Positions 29,790 to 40,104 of a stretch of DNA of 64,000 bases are shown here, one piece after another (position 1 is the stretch's first letter; each line of letters begins with the position of its first letter). This stretch comes from Candidatus Reidiella endopervernicosa (lineage in GTDB: Bacteria > Pseudomonadota > Gammaproteobacteria > GCF-013343005): NCBI RefSeq assembly GCF_013343005.1, contig NZ_CP054491.1, positions 3,082,501 to 3,146,500 on the forward strand, given 5' to 3'. The notes beneath the pieces were generated by a model. The model was not told where the DNA came from, did no database searches, and saw nothing but the letters and a program-made list of their open reading frames with translations. A program made the translations under genes and the position numbers.

Positions 29790-30917
29790 TTACGCTTCAT
29801 CGGCGCGAATTTTGATCTCCGCATCACGCTTCATGTTGCCGATCACCTCAGTCAGGTCGATCTTGTTGGGATTCTCACTGCTCTGATTAGCGAGCACCCG
29901 GAACAGTTCATCCTGCTCCAGCGTATACCCCTCGCCCGCATCGTTCTGCACATAGGCGGCCCACGGCACATACTTGGTGTGTGGAAAAATCTGCCCCTCA
30001 CTTGGTGAGACGTCGATGTGGATACCGGAGATAAAGACCACCCACTTACCACGATAGGCAGGCTCATTGACGATGCTGCGGAAGGTGCGATCAAACTCCA
30101 CCTGCACGTTCACCTGAGCTGCAGAGAGTGGTGGAAACTTGCTGCAGAGAATCGTCGGCATCGACTTGATCAGGTTACGGTTGATGCGACGACTCGCATC
30201 GATATTGCTACCCATATCGCGGTGGAAAGTGAAGAGATCGGGAAAGAGATTACGGCCGATCGCTTTACGGTAGGTGGGCCACATCTTGCCGACCCGTTTC
30301 ACATACTCCCCCGAGGCACGATAGACCCGCGCGGTACTCAGCTGCCCCACTGGTGCCTCAAGCCCCCGCTCCATATCGATTAAGCGCTCGAAATTGAGTA
30401 ACAGCCCCTCCTCACGCTCATCACTAACCAGTTGGTTGTCGATCACCACCAGATGCTCACCATCGATGAAGTCGAGCTTGATCTGTGCACAGGCAAAATC
30501 GTATTCGCGCTTATACCAGTCGATCACATTGCAGATCGCCCCACAGTCGGTCGAGCACTCGTGCTCTTCGGTCTGCAAGCGACGGTAAATGCCAAATTCA
30601 CCCGTCTCCGGCTCATAGCCGACGTGGCTCGCCTGGATAATCACCAGATCCTCACCATGGTGCGCATGCGGCCCGTGGCGATCGGTCGCCACAATGCCGC
30701 CAACACGACCGTGGTTGAAGGGGAAGGTGCCAAAGTGCTTGGCGATCATGATGATCGGATAACCCTGATTCTCATCCGAGCAGAACGCCCGCGAGGGCAT
30801 CATCTTATCCGGCTCCATCCCCAGCGAGAGACAGAAGTTATAGAGCCGCGGCATGAAGACGCTATAACGCATTGCGTAGTCATCCACACGGAAACTATTA
30901 CGAAGTTCGACGGACAT
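29790..30917 (-). CDS. LCIB/C-type beta-carbonic anhydrase-like protein (putative)
   Basis: 375 aa from the ATG at 30917, preceded by a strong AGGGGTGGGG ribosome-binding site. The first third contains PSRAFCSDENQG (C46, D48), GTFPFNHGRVGGI, HGEDLVIIQASHVGYEP (H98) and a cluster ECSTDCGAIC (C121, C125, C129). This resembles the Cys-Asp/His/Cys zinc geometry of LCIB-type beta-carbonic anhydrases known from algae and some bacteria. The rest is less conserved but ordered (FPPLSAAQVNVQVEFDRTF, FISGIHIDVSP). I cannot run a profile search, so the family call is tentative. Transcribed alone, convergent with the zinc peptidase. Confidence 0.5.
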   Translation of the reverse strand: MSVELRNSFRVDDYAMRYSVFMPRLYNFCLSLGMEPDKMMPSRAFCSDENQGYPIIMIAKHFGTFPFNHGRVGGIVATDRHGPHAHHGEDLVIIQASHVGYEPETGEFGIYRRLQTEEHECSTDCGAICNVIDWYKREYDFACAQIKLDFIDGEHLVVIDNQLVSDEREEGLLLNFERLIDMERGLEAPVGQLSTARVYRASGEYVKRVGKMWPTYRKAIGRNLFPDLFTFHRDMGSNIDASRRINRNLIKSMPTILCSKFPPLSAAQVNVQVEFDRTFRSIVNEPAYRGKWVVFISGIHIDVSPSEGQIFPHTKYVPWAAYVQNDAGEGYTLEQDELFRVLANQSSENPNKIDLTEVIGNMKRDAEIKIRADEA

Positions 30918-30953
30918 CCCCACCCCTATTAATTTTTTGCCTAAGACTACCAT

Positions 30954-31409
30954 AGGGTGGATATGAATTGAGCTGACACCGTCTGTCTGAGGTATCGCTA
31001 ACGCAACGTGGTTTAGATGCGGGCTCCCACGCCCGCGTGGCGGTACATTACTTTGTGATGCGACAAAAACGGACTAAGAGCACCGCTCCTACACATCCAT
31101 GCGCCTGCGATATTTGTACATCCCTGCACATCAACGCCCCCACTACATCACCCTGCAGATACCCTGCGCGTAGTGCGGGACGCACGAGTGCCGCAGAGCA
31201 CATGGACGCGCTAGAGCTGTCTCCTCACGATTTCAGGCATGGATAGAAACTCGCTTCGCTCAAACAGCTGTCCACTCAATCCTGAAATCGCTCCGATGCT
31301 CAGCAATGTAAAAGAACTAAAGCACCTAACTCTCCACAACTGGAGTTGTTACACTCGATGGAACAAAGCTCAATCAAACTGCTGAAATTCGGTTGCAAAG
31401 GAATGCATC
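30954..31409. repeat. Intergenic region with palindromes
   Basis: 456 bp without a gene. It holds GCGGGC-TCCCAC-GCCCGC at 31019-31036 and a perfect 10-bp inverted repeat CGATTTCAGG (31228-31237) / CCTGAAATCG (31281-31290) with a 43-nt spacer containing CTCGCTTCGCTC. It resembles extragenic palindromic repeats or a decayed small element. Confidence 0.5.
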
Positions 31410-32063
31410 ATGTTTATACCGTACCACGCTGAAGTAGCTGTTGAGAGATTCCCAACATCAAACCTAATCATTATGGGATTCACAGCAAGAACCTATTTGC
31501 TTGTTCTGACAGGCTTAACCCAAGCCGAATTTTTCTTTCTCGATGGTATTAATTCCAGCCTGATTAGCCATGGCTTTATGCATGGCTCACTATCACACCT
31601 CATTGGCAACATGTTCTACCTCTGGTTATTCGGCAATGCCATATGCTCCAGAGTTAATAACCCAAGCTATCCAGCTATCTATATTCTCCTAATTATTGTC
31701 GCCGGCCTCACACACCTAATTTACGATGGAGATCCAGCAATAGGCGCAAGCGGTGCCGTCAATGGAGTTATGGGCATGTACTTATTTCTATACCCGGCCT
31801 CTAAGATCAAATGCGTATGGACCTTCCGTATGCATTTGGAAAGACATTCTCTGTTTCCGCATTCTGGCTAATTGGATTCTGGTTGTTGAAAGACATCTAC
31901 GGTGCACTATTCAGTACAGCACCAATTGCATATAGCGCACATCTTGGGGATTTTTGGAGGGCTATTCATTGGGTGGCTACTACTCAAGAACAGGTGGATC
32001 GACACATATAATGATGAACCAGATCTCTGCCGGATACTTGATAGACACAATATTCTAAATTGA
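31410..32063 (+). pseudogene. Rhomboid-family intramembrane serine protease (frameshifted)
   Basis: The N-terminal part carries HGSLSHLIGNMFYLWLFG, the conserved His/Asn region, and GASGAVNGVMGMYL, which holds the catalytic Ser in the GxSG motif. Frames then break near 31830 and again near 31945. Joining them gives FWLIGFWLLKDIYGAL, the catalytic His in YSAHLGG, FGGLFIGWLLLKNRW and a stop at 32061-32063. All catalytic residues would be present if the two 1-nt shifts were corrected. It is likely a decayed or mis-sequenced rhomboid protease that would cleave membrane proteins within the bilayer. Confidence 0.78.
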
Positions 32064-32171
32064 CAACCTAAACAGAATAATCAAGCTCTGTATATCAACG
32101 CTGACAACCACCTGCTTTAATCTGTTGGACGTAACAAAGAAATATCTAGCTACACGATCCACATCACAAAA

Positions 32172-32190
32172 GCCCGCCATATAGGCGGGC
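32172..32190. terminator. Bidirectional terminator between rhomboid and fabB
   Basis: GCCCGCC-ATATA-GGCGGGC followed by TTCTTGTT on plus and by TTTTGTG on minus. It ends fabB and may also end the rhomboid transcript. Confidence 0.85.
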
Positions 32191-32213
32191 TTCTTGTTAC
32201 AACCGGCTAACAA

Positions 32214-33431
32214 CTAACCGTTGTACTTCGCAAACACCAGCGTCGAGTTGGTACCACCGAAACCGAAGCTGTTCGACATCACGATATCGAGCTTCGCATC
32301 GTCGATGCGCTCCTGAACAATCGGCATTCCCTCTGCCGCCGGGTCGAGTTCGGTGATGTTGGCCGAGGCGCTGATGAAGCCCTCTTTCTGCATCAGCAGC
32401 GAGTAGATCGCCTCGTTGACGCCTGCCGCGCCGAGGGCGTGACCGGTGAGTGACTTGGTGGAGGAGACGTAGGGCATATCGTCGCCGAAGACGTTCTTCA
32501 TCGCCTCCAACTCCTTGATATCACCGACTGGTGTGCTGGTGCCGTGGGCGTTGATATAGTCGACCTTGCCGTCGACCGTCTCCATCGCCTGCTGCATGCA
32601 GCGCACCGCGCCTTCGCCTGATGGTGCAACCATGTCGTGACCGTCTGAGGTAGCACCGTAACCGACCAGCTCAGCGTAGATTTTCGCGCCGCGCGCCTTG
32701 GCGTGTTCCAGCTCTTCGAGTACCACCGTGCCGCCGCCACCAGCGATAACAAAGCCGTCGCGGGTGGCGGCGTAAGGGCGTGAAGCGGTGGTGGGTGCAT
32801 CGTTGTACTTGGAGGACATCGCACCCATGCCGTCAAAGAGTACCGACATGGTCCAGTCAAGCTCCTCGCCGCCACCGGCGAACATCATATCCTGCTTACC
32901 GAGCAGGATCTGCTCGTAGGCGTTACCGATGCAGTGCGCCGAGGTGGCACAGGCGGAGCTGATGGAGTAGTTGACGCCCTTGATCTTGAAAGCAGTACTG
33001 AGACAGGCTGAGGTGGTGCTGCCCATGGTACGGGTCACCATGTAGGGGCCAACACGTTTGACGCTCTTCTCACGGGCGGTATCACACGCCTGCACGATAT
33101 TGGCGTTGGAGCCGCCACCGGAGCCCATGATCAGGCCAACCTTGGGATTGGAGACCTCTTCGGCGCTGAGGCCAGCATCTTCGATCGCCTGCTGCATGGC
33201 GATGTAGTTGTAGGCGGCCGCACTGCCCATGAAACGCATCAGCTTGCGGTCGATCATCTCGGACGGTTCAAGTTTGACCGGACCGTGGACCCGCGAACGG
33301 AAGCCCATTTCGTCGTACTGCTCGGAGAATTCGATACCGGAGCGACCCTCGCGCAGCGCGTCGGTCACCTCCTCGGCGTTGTTACCGATGCTGGAGACGA
33401 TGCCCAGCCCAGTTACTACTACTCGTCTCAC
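32214..33431 (-). CDS. fabB: 3-oxoacyl-[acyl-carrier-protein] synthase I FabB
   Basis: 405 aa with the full Cys-His-His triad: [11 protein letters not shown] (C161), [12 protein letters not shown] and [10 protein letters not shown], and the C-terminal [14 protein letters not shown]. It elongates the cis-3-decenoyl-ACP made by FabA and is required for unsaturated fatty acids in gammaproteobacteria. It follows fabA with a 15-nt gap on the minus strand, the classical fabAB operon, and ends at the terminator at 32172-32190. Confidence 0.96.
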   Translation of the reverse strand: MRRVVVTGLGIVSSIGNNAEEVTDALREGRSGIEFSEQYDEMGFRSRVHGPVKLEPSEMIDRKLMRFMGSAAAYNYIAMQQAIEDAGLSAEEVSNPKVGLIMGSGGGSNANIVQACDTAREKSVKRVGPYMVTRTMGSTTSACLSTAFKIKGVNYSISSACATSAHCIGNAYEQILLGKQDMMFAGGGEELDWTMSVLFDGMGAMSSKYNDAPTTASRPYAATRDGFVIAGGGGTVVLEELEHAKARGAKIYAELVGYGATSDGHDMVAPSGEGAVRCMQQAMETVDGKVDYINAHGTSTPVGDIKELEAMKNVFGDDMPYVSSTKSLTGHALGAAGVNEAIYSLLMQKEGFISASANITELDPAAEGMPIVQERIDDAKLDIVMSNSFGFGGTNSTLVFAKYNG

Positions 33432-33446
33432 GCAAATGTCCTCTGT

Positions 33447-33983
33447 TTAGAAGTTTTCGGTCGAGGTGAAGAGGCCGACCCGTAGGTCCTTGGCAGTATA
33501 GATCTCGCGGCCATCGATCTCCATGGTGGCATCGGCGATGCCCATATAGAGTTTGCGCATAATGACGCGCTTGAGATCGATCTTATAGGTGACCAGCTTG
33601 CCTTCTGGGACAACCTGTCCAGTGAACTTCACCTCGCCAGCACCGAGAGCACGACCACGGCCTGGACCGCCCTTCCAGCCGAGGAAGAAGCCGACCAGCT
33701 GCCACATGGCATCAAGACCGAGACAACCCGGCATGACCGGATCTCCCTGGAAGTGGCAGTCGAAGAACCAGAGATCGGGGGTGATATCGAGTTCCGCAAC
33801 AATCTGGCCCTTGCCGTATTCTCCACCCTCATCACTGATGTGGCTGATGCGATCAAACATCAACATCGGTGGCAGCGGCAGCTGCGCATTACCGGGGCCA
33901 AACAGCTCACCGCGACCACACTGCAGTAGCTCTTCGCGGCTGAATGAATTTTTTGCTTCGGCTTTCAGTTCACTATTGGACAT
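33447..33983 (-). CDS. fabA: 3-hydroxydecanoyl-ACP dehydratase/isomerase FabA
   Basis: 178 aa from the ATG at 33983 (the frame extends to 34061, but [20 protein letters not shown] is the natural start). The hot-dog fold is visible with catalytic H77 ([17 protein letters not shown]) and D91, the 14-residue spacing of the E. coli enzyme. It dehydrates 3-hydroxydecanoyl-ACP and isomerises the product, the branch point to unsaturated fatty acids. First gene of the fabAB unit. Confidence 0.96.
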   Translation of the reverse strand: MSNSELKAEAKNSFSREELLQCGRGELFGPGNAQLPLPPMLMFDRISHISDEGGEYGKGQIVAELDITPDLWFFDCHFQGDPVMPGCLGLDAMWQLVGFFLGWKGGPGRGRALGAGEVKFTGQVVPEGKLVTYKIDLKRVIMRKLYMGIADATMEIDGREIYTAKDLRVGLFTSTENF

Positions 33984-34246
33984 TTGCGTATTCGCCGTCC
34001 TTACGCGGCGATTGGAGTCGGTTACGACTCGCCTCAGTTGGCAGAACGCATAGCCTACCACAAGCGACTCCGGCAGCCGAAGCGATCTTTGGACGTTTAT
34101 CAGACATTTAGACAGGGTCTAGCCGCTCACTTCGCTCCATATATCGAGCCATTTCTGCCGCCATGTGCAGCCCTAACCATCCTGAAGTAGAGTTTGATTC
34201 GAAGTCTGATAACCAAGAGCGCCAATTGAGCCACAGTAAAGAGACC

Positions 34247-34699
34247 GTGCCATTGACCATCACCACCCTCTGCGCAGAGGCGACGTTACCACTGCGACAC
34301 CAGCTACTGCGCCCTCACCAGGGCATTGAGCAGTGCCGCTATCCAGGCGATGAGGAAGCGCAGACACGCCACTTTGGCGCTCGTTATGGTGAACAGGAGG
34401 CGGGCATTGTCTCGATCTATCACGTTCCCTGCCCCAATTTTTCAGGGCAGCAGGGATGGCAGCTCCGCGCCCTGACGACTCTACCCGAGCTGAGGCAACG
34501 CGGTATCGGTCGCTCACTGCTTGAAACGGCAGTGACATATGCCCAAGCGCAGGGGGCAGACCTGGTCTGGTGCAACGCCCGCATTGCGGCACTCGATTTC
34601 TACCAGCACAACGGCTTTATAACCATGGGTGAGCCGATTGAGATTACCGATATTGGGCCTCACTACTTGATGGTTCGGCAGATCGAACCTTCGCAGTGA
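34247..34699 (+). CDS. GNAT-family N-acetyltransferase
   Basis: 150 aa from the GTG at 34247, preceded by AAAGAG; an upstream ATG at 34163 would give a longer, unlikely N terminus. The acetyl-CoA-binding motif A is clear: LRALTTLPELRQRGIGRSLLETAVTYA, followed by ARIAALDFYQHNGF. It transfers acetyl from acetyl-CoA to an unknown amine. It is followed 19 nt later by another GNAT gene. Confidence 0.8.
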   Translation: MPLTITTLCAEATLPLRHQLLRPHQGIEQCRYPGDEEAQTRHFGARYGEQEAGIVSIYHVPCPNFSGQQGWQLRALTTLPELRQRGIGRSLLETAVTYAQAQGADLVWCNARIAALDFYQHNGFITMGEPIEITDIGPHYLMVRQIEPSQ

Positions 34700-34718
34700 T
34701 ACTGCGATAATCGTCACC

Positions 34719-35207
34719 ATGCACCCACCCATTCAACCCAGTTTCCGTCCCGTCACCCCAGATGATTTCGCTGCCGTCTGCGAGCTGGTAGGGAGTCCTG
34801 ATGAGCTCTACATGGTGCAACCCGGTGCGAAATTCCCCTGGACAGTGAGACAGGTGGCGCGGCTCGTCGATCAACGCCGCACCCTGACGGTGATGGAGCA
34901 TAACGACAGGGTGATCGGCTTCGCTGACCTCTACGGCATCGAACCGGGTAGCCACGCCTTTATCGGCAACCTGGTGGTTGCTGCGCTCTATCGCAACAAG
35001 GGTCTTGGACGGTTACTGATCGCCGAGATGTTGAAGGCTATCTACGGTGAGCTGGCACTACCTGAGGCGCGTATTGCGGTTTTTGAGTCGAACCGCGCCG
35101 CTCACCGTCTCTATCAGAAACTTGGCTTTAAGCAGTACGGCACCGAACTGCGTAACCGTGAGGGCCAGCAGTTGACGCTAATCAATCTGCGAAGAGTGGC
35201 CGACTAA
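34719..35207 (+). CDS. GNAT-family N-acetyltransferase
   Basis: 162 aa from ATG 34719. Motif A is complete (FIGNLVVAALYRNKGLGRLLIAEMLKA), and the C-terminal motif B has VFESNRAAHRLYQKLGFKQYG. Sequence is otherwise unlike its upstream neighbour, so it is not a recent duplicate. Probably co-transcribed with it. The substrate is unknown. Confidence 0.82.
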   Translation: MHPPIQPSFRPVTPDDFAAVCELVGSPDELYMVQPGAKFPWTVRQVARLVDQRRTLTVMEHNDRVIGFADLYGIEPGSHAFIGNLVVAALYRNKGLGRLLIAEMLKAIYGELALPEARIAVFESNRAAHRLYQKLGFKQYGTELRNREGQQLTLINLRRVAD

Positions 35208-35224
35208 GATCCAACAAGCGATGC

Positions 35225-35293
35225 AGCCCGGATGGAGCGCAGCGTAATCCGGGGTGCTTGAACTCCCGGATTTCACTCTGCTCCATCCGGGCT
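35225..35293. repeat. REP-like palindrome / bidirectional terminator
   Basis: Nested inverted repeat: outer 14-bp arms AGCCCGGATGGAGC (35225-35238) and GCTCCATCCGGGCT (35280-35293), inner arms AATCCGGG (35246-35253) and CCCGGATT (35265-35272). This CCGGAT-rich hairpin is of the widespread gammaproteobacterial extragenic type. It sits between convergent genes (GNAT and tex). A single related arm occurs at 41206-41220. Confidence 0.85.
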
Positions 35294-35303
35294 ACGGCGT
35301 GGA

Positions 35304-37637
35304 TCATTTCTTAAGGTTAGCAAAGGCGGCAGCCATGGCACCCATCGGGGCGGACTCGCGACTCTTCGGCTGTTTGTGCGGACGGTTTCCACGTGGCTGA
35401 TTGGGGCGGGATTGACGCTGCTCACCACCGCGAGACTCGGGTTTACCTTTGCCTTTTTTCACATCGCTATCGAAACGGCGTGAGAGCGCAATACGTTTGC
35501 GCTTCAGGTCGACCTCGACCACCTTCACCTTGACCACATCGCCCGCCTTGACCACCTCGCGCGGATCCTTAACGAACTTGTCGGAGAGCACCGAGATGTG
35601 GACCAGACCATCCTGATGAACACCGATGTCGACAAAGGCACCAAAGTTGGTGACGTTGGTGACGACACCCTCGAGGATCATGCCCGGTTCCAGGTCGCTC
35701 AGCTTCTCGACCCCGTCACGGAAAGCGGCGGTCTTGAACTCGGGGCGTGGGTCACGGCCCGGCTTCTCCAGTTCGCTAATGATGTCGCGTACTGTCGGCT
35801 CACCGAACTTCTCATCGGTGAAGTCATTGGCGGCCAGTGAGCGCAGGAAGCGGCTATCACCGATCAGCTCACCTACGCCCTTGCCGGTCGAGGTGATAAT
35901 GCGTTCGACCAGCGGGTAGGCCTCGGGGTGTACGGCAGAGGCGTCGAGTGGATTCTCACCATTCATCACCTTGAGAAAACCGGCTGACTGTTCGAATGCC
36001 TTAGCACCAAGGCGTGAGACCTTGAGCAGCGCCTTACGATCGGTAAAGGCACCGTGCTCGTCACGGTAGCTGACGATATTGGCGGCGAGGCTCTGACCGA
36101 GTCCAGCCACCTGCGCCAGTAGCGGTGCCGAGGCGGTATTCACATCGACGCCGACGGCGTTTACACAATCCTCCACCACTGAATCGAGCATGCGTGCCAG
36201 ACGGCTCTGGCTCACATCGTGCTGATACTGACCAACACCGATCGCCTTCGGCTCAACCTTCACCAGCTCGGCGAGTGGATCCTGCAGGCGACGGGCGATA
36301 GAGACCGCACCGCGCAGCGAGACATCGAGATCGGGGAACTCACGCGATGCGAACTCAGAGGCGGAGTAGACCGAGGCACCCGCCTCGCTGACCATAATCT
36401 TGCTCAGTCTCAACTCGGGGTGGCGCTTCATCAGATCAGCCGCCAGCTTGTCGGTCTCACGTGATGCGGTGCCGTTGCCGATGCTGACCAGCTCGGCTTT
36501 GTGCTTGGCGGCGAGTTTGGCGAGGATATCGATCGATTGATCCCACTGGTTTTTGGGTACATGTGGATAGATGGTGGCGCTATCGACCAGCTTGCCGGTG
36601 GCATCGACCACGACCACCTTGACGCCGGTACGCAACCCCGGATCGAGGCCGATGGTGGCGCGCGGCCCGGCAGGCGCCGCAAGCAGTAGATCACGCAGAT
36701 TTTCACCGAAGACGCGGATCGCCTCCTCCTCGGCCTGCTCTTTGAGCTGCATCATCAGCTCCAGCTCGATGTGCAGCGAAACCTTCACCCGCCACGCCCA
36801 GCGCACCGTCTCGGTGAGCCAGCCATCACCCGCCCGCCCCTCATCGGTAATGTCGTATTTACGTGCAATCATGCCGTCGCAGATGCCGAAGCTGCGGCCC
36901 GGCTCGAGGTCATCCTGACCCTCGATCTTCAGCTGCAGACGCAGTACCGACTCGTTACGACCACGGAACAGCGCCAGTGCACGGTGTGAGGGGATCTTCT
37001 GTAGCTGCTCCTCATACTCGAAATAGTCGGCAAACTTGGCGCCCGCCTCCTCCTGCCCATCGGCAACACGCGACTCGAGCTTGCCCTGCGCCCAGACGTA
37101 GTCACGCAGCTCTCCGATCAGATCAGCGTTCTCAGCAATGCGCTCCATCACGATCTGGCGCGCACCATCGAGAGCCGCCGCCACGTCGGCGATCCCCTTC
37201 TCCTCATCGACATACTCAGCGGCCACAACCTGTGGATCGAGGCTGGCATCTGCCATCAGCGCGTCGGCCAGCGGCTCAAGACCCGCCTCTCGGGCGATCT
37301 GTGCCTTGGTACGGCGTTTTGGCTTGTAGGGTAGGTAGAGATCTTCAAGACGGGTCTTGGTCTCGGCGGCGAGAATCGCCTCTTTCAGCTCGGGGGTGAG
37401 CTTCTCCTGCTCATCAATACTCTTCAGCACCACCGCACGCCGATCCTCGAGTTCACGTAGATAGACCAGCCGCTCTTCGAGCCGACGCAGCTGGATGTCA
37501 TCGAGCCCTCCGGTCGCCTCCTTGCGATAACGAGCAATAAAGGGAACAGTCGATCCCTCGTCGAGCAGGGCGATGGCGGCATCGACCTGTGACTGTTTAA
37601 CGGCAAGCTCTTCGGCGATGTTCTGGGCAATATTCAT
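35304..37637 (-). CDS. tex: Transcription accessory protein Tex
   Basis: 777 aa, the family length. The N-terminal helical region includes [25 protein letters not shown]. The YqgF/RNase H-like fold begins [14 protein letters not shown] (about 330), helix-hairpin-helix repeats occur around 490-560 ([17 protein letters not shown]), and a C-terminal S1 RNA-binding domain starts at about 645 ([21 protein letters not shown]). The tail is basic and disordered. Tex binds nucleic acid and influences transcription and stress tolerance. Confidence 0.95.
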   Translation of the reverse strand: MNIAQNIAEELAVKQSQVDAAIALLDEGSTVPFIARYRKEATGGLDDIQLRRLEERLVYLRELEDRRAVVLKSIDEQEKLTPELKEAILAAETKTRLEDLYLPYKPKRRTKAQIAREAGLEPLADALMADASLDPQVVAAEYVDEEKGIADVAAALDGARQIVMERIAENADLIGELRDYVWAQGKLESRVADGQEEAGAKFADYFEYEEQLQKIPSHRALALFRGRNESVLRLQLKIEGQDDLEPGRSFGICDGMIARKYDITDEGRAGDGWLTETVRWAWRVKVSLHIELELMMQLKEQAEEEAIRVFGENLRDLLLAAPAGPRATIGLDPGLRTGVKVVVVDATGKLVDSATIYPHVPKNQWDQSIDILAKLAAKHKAELVSIGNGTASRETDKLAADLMKRHPELRLSKIMVSEAGASVYSASEFASREFPDLDVSLRGAVSIARRLQDPLAELVKVEPKAIGVGQYQHDVSQSRLARMLDSVVEDCVNAVGVDVNTASAPLLAQVAGLGQSLAANIVSYRDEHGAFTDRKALLKVSRLGAKAFEQSAGFLKVMNGENPLDASAVHPEAYPLVERIITSTGKGVGELIGDSRFLRSLAANDFTDEKFGEPTVRDIISELEKPGRDPRPEFKTAAFRDGVEKLSDLEPGMILEGVVTNVTNFGAFVDIGVHQDGLVHISVLSDKFVKDPREVVKAGDVVKVKVVEVDLKRKRIALSRRFDSDVKKGKGKPESRGGEQRQSRPNQPRGNRPHKQPKSRESAPMGAMAAAFANLKK

Positions 37638-37774
37638 CTGTATGGGTCTGCTTCAAGGTATCGAGAGGCGGCATTCTATGGAATGCAGCGGGGGATGGGT
37701 AGATTGACAATCGGGCGCAGAAGCGCTGGGCTCAAAGCTATTTGAGTCTGACTTTGAAAGCCGAAACAGGCGCC

Positions 37775-38011
37775 CTAGCGACGTCCAGAGAAGATAAAAA
37801 TCGCCAGACCGATAGCGTTGATGATGCCCAGCTCAATCAACAACGTCTGCTGATCGAGCTGATCGAAGACGTAGATGGTTTTACCAAAAGCGGAGACCAG
37901 CTCTTCGAAGGCGAAGCCCCAACGCACACCGTCGATAATTGTATAGGGTGGATAGAGTAGTGCGGCTGCACTTCCCAGCAGACAGACGGCCAGACCGAGT
38001 TTGCGACTCAC
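37775..38011 (-). CDS. Small membrane protein, unknown function
   Basis: 78 aa with two hydrophobic segments, one N-terminal (LGLAVCLLGSAAALLYPPY) and one C-terminal (LLIELGIINAIGLAIFIFSG), separated by a short extracytoplasmic loop. No family recognised. It follows the 38047-38361 gene on the minus strand by 35 nt. Confidence 0.6.
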   Translation of the reverse strand: MSRKLGLAVCLLGSAAALLYPPYTIIDGVRWGFAFEELVSAFGKTIYVFDQLDQQTLLIELGIINAIGLAIFIFSGRR

Positions 38012-38046
38012 AATGCGCTCCTTGCTTCCGGTTATATATTGAGTAG

Positions 38047-38361
38047 CTACTCGTTGATCATTATGCCGGCGACAGGCGGCAGTAGCAGATTAGTCGAGGA
38101 GCCGTGGTCGTAACCGTAGAACTCCTTTATGTAGTCGTTGAGCAGCGAATCCTGATAGATCGGATAGTCGGCTTCGATCGACTCAATCACTTCGCGTGCA
38201 ACTTCACACGCCTGATCCGCTCCAAGGGTCGTTTTGAACAGACGCCCATCGTTACGAAACCCGACATTCATCATACGTTGCTTGATCTCACCCCAGAGTT
38301 CTGAGCACTGCTGATAGGGGTAGTTCTCGTAATCGAGATTAATAACAATTGCGTAGTGCAT
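38047..38361 (-). CDS. Conserved hypothetical protein with a possible ferredoxin-like fold
   Basis: 104 aa. It opens with MHYAIVINLDYEN, a short strand with an Asp as in small ferredoxin-like proteins of the VapD/Cas2 kind, then a helix with CSELWGEIKQRMMNVGF and a second strand DGRLFKTTLG. This resemblance is only structural intuition; no nuclease motif can be verified. The rest is acidic and ends in PPVAGIMINE. Located upstream of a small membrane protein on the same strand. Confidence 0.55.
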   Translation of the reverse strand: MHYAIVINLDYENYPYQQCSELWGEIKQRMMNVGFRNDGRLFKTTLGADQACEVAREVIESIEADYPIYQDSLLNDYIKEFYGYDHGSSTNLLLPPVAGIMINE

Positions 38362-38471
38362 ATCACTCCAACCATTTGCCGGCAGCTCAATGTCCGCCTG
38401 TTTAATTATTATTTCTGCTGATTGAAAGTATCAAATCGGTCCGACCGATTCCACATAACGAAAAAACCGGC

Positions 38472-39356
38472 CTATTCAGCGCCGTAGAGTGCGATCTCCC
38501 CGACCGTGTAGTCTCCACCACGATTAATCAGTGCAACGCCTGCAAAATCACCCTTGTAACTTCTATCACTAACTGTGATCACCGTCACACTATCGAGCAG
38601 CAACTCCATCTCGCTCTCAGCACTCCTGCGCCAAACAATTCTGTGAGCGTTGCCATCATCTAGCCGTGACTCAAGCTCAACACGCTCAATCACCGATCGA
38701 CCATCACCACTCAGGTAGTGCAGTTCGAGGCGCTGCGGGTCTGATGGTGAATAGATAAGACGGTACCCACTGTTACGCGCCTCATCACGGTAGAGCAGCA
38801 CCTGGAACGGGCGCAGACCCTCATCCACGCTGAGACTCATCTCCAGCATGAAAGCGTTGCTAATTTGCACGGGGATATAGATTTCAGCCCGATCTACCGT
38901 CGTTTGCTCGGCCTTTTTCTTCTTTTTCTTTCCAGAGTCGAACAGCGCACCGACGATCGCCGATGCCAGCTCATCCTCAGTACTGCGCTTCTTCTTTTTC
39001 TTCGGCGATGTGAAGTGACTACGCAACCCGGAGCCATACTCGGCGTCAAACCCCCCCGAAACCACCTGCCAGCCTGAGCCGCGCTCCGAGCCCCAGTCAC
39101 GGAAATCGTCGTAGAGCAGCTCCTCTCGCCATGGCCTGTGATAGCGATCTGCCAACTCTTGTAGATCACGCAGAAAACGGCGATCTGCGGCACGCTGGCG
39201 TGCACCCTCTTCGATCAGTGAGTTGAGCTCATCAAGTAGCTGATTGAGCCCCTCACTCTGCGAGGCGTAACGGCCGTAACGGTTATCTTCAGCATTGACC
39301 GTCAGTGGAGCTGCCAACAGACCGCTCACCAGAAGTGCGATCAAGGATTTTTTCAT
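38472..39356 (-). CDS. Secreted protein of unknown function, laminin-G-like fold possible
   Basis: 294 aa from the ATG at 39356 with a signal peptide (MKKSLIALLVSGLLAAPLTVNA). After a helical coiled region rich in Glu/Arg come RDWGSERGSGWQVVSGGFDAEYG, basic low-complexity KKKKKR and GKKKKKKAEQ stretches, and a beta-rich C-terminal half (VQISNAFMLEMSLSV, RLIYSPSDPQRLELHYL) that resembles a concanavalin/laminin-G-like jelly roll. Periplasmic or exported. No catalytic residues identified. Confidence 0.55.
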   Translation of the reverse strand: MKKSLIALLVSGLLAAPLTVNAEDNRYGRYASQSEGLNQLLDELNSLIEEGARQRAADRRFLRDLQELADRYHRPWREELLYDDFRDWGSERGSGWQVVSGGFDAEYGSGLRSHFTSPKKKKKRSTEDELASAIVGALFDSGKKKKKKAEQTTVDRAEIYIPVQISNAFMLEMSLSVDEGLRPFQVLLYRDEARNSGYRLIYSPSDPQRLELHYLSGDGRSVIERVELESRLDDGNAHRIVWRRSAESEMELLLDSVTVITVSDRSYKGDFAGVALINRGGDYTVGEIALYGAE

Positions 39357-39452
39357 TCCACTATTACTCAGACCACGCCACATACTGCTCTCCCTAAGAC
39401 TGTGGATTTAATAAACATATCTTAGCCGATCAGGCTGAAAGATTATCCTTCG

Positions 39453-40097
39453 TTACAACTTTTTTTGTTGCCGGAAAATCAGACGGTAACCCAGCAGTAG
39501 CAGCAGAATCATCCCATAGATCATCGGCTCACGAAGATCGGCCTTTACCAACCAGAGAAAGTGGATCACGGCCAGCATCGACGCTGGGTAGATGAGACTG
39601 TGCAGCTGCTTCCAGCGTTTGCCAAGGCGACGCATCATCGCATTGGTGGAGGTAACCGCAAGTGGCAACAGTAACAGGTAGGTAGCCAGACCAACGGTGA
39701 TGTAGGGGCGTTTAATGACATCGGCAATGATTTCTGACCAGGCGAAGAACTGATCGAGTACCACGTAGTTAGCCATGTGCAGGGTCGCGTAGAAGAAACA
39801 GAACAGACCCAAAATACGCCGCAGCCGCATCAACCACGACCAGCCGAAGAGTTTTACAAGCGGAGTCACTGCGAGGGTAATCAGTAAAAAACGTAACGCC
39901 CAGTCACCCGTGCGGTGACTCAGCGCCTCAATCGGGTTGGCACCCAATCCTCCCTGCCAACCACTCCAGGCAATCATCGCCAGCGGCAGCAGACAGAGAA
40001 GAAACAGCAGCGGTTTGATCACGACACTTTTCATCACACCGATCTTAACGCTGAACCTGTTGTTTGCGGTGAATAGAGTTTCAGACATCAACATCAT
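39453..40097 (-). CDS. msrQ: Heme-binding membrane subunit MsrQ
   Basis: 214 aa from ATG 40097, just after msrP; a later ATG at 40034 (MKSVVIKPLLF) would give 193 aa and agrees with the family start. Six membrane helices carry the ferric-reductase-like histidines, for instance ALSHRTG, ATLHMANYVVLDQF and QLHSLIYPASMLAVIHFLWLVK. MsrQ passes electrons from the quinone pool or flavin reductase to the periplasmic molybdoenzyme MsrP. It overlaps or abuts msrP as in other bacteria. Confidence 0.9.
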   Translation of the reverse strand: MMLMSETLFTANNRFSVKIGVMKSVVIKPLLFLLCLLPLAMIAWSGWQGGLGANPIEALSHRTGDWALRFLLITLAVTPLVKLFGWSWLMRLRRILGLFCFFYATLHMANYVVLDQFFAWSEIIADVIKRPYITVGLATYLLLLPLAVTSTNAMMRRLGKRWKQLHSLIYPASMLAVIHFLWLVKADLREPMIYGMILLLLLGYRLIFRQQKKL

Positions 40098-40104
40098 TCA
40101 CCCG

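Noticed and set aside
34125-34145. Short match CTCACTTCGCTCCAT to the right end of the element
   Set aside because: Only about 15 bases, without the flanking hairpin arms; likely chance.
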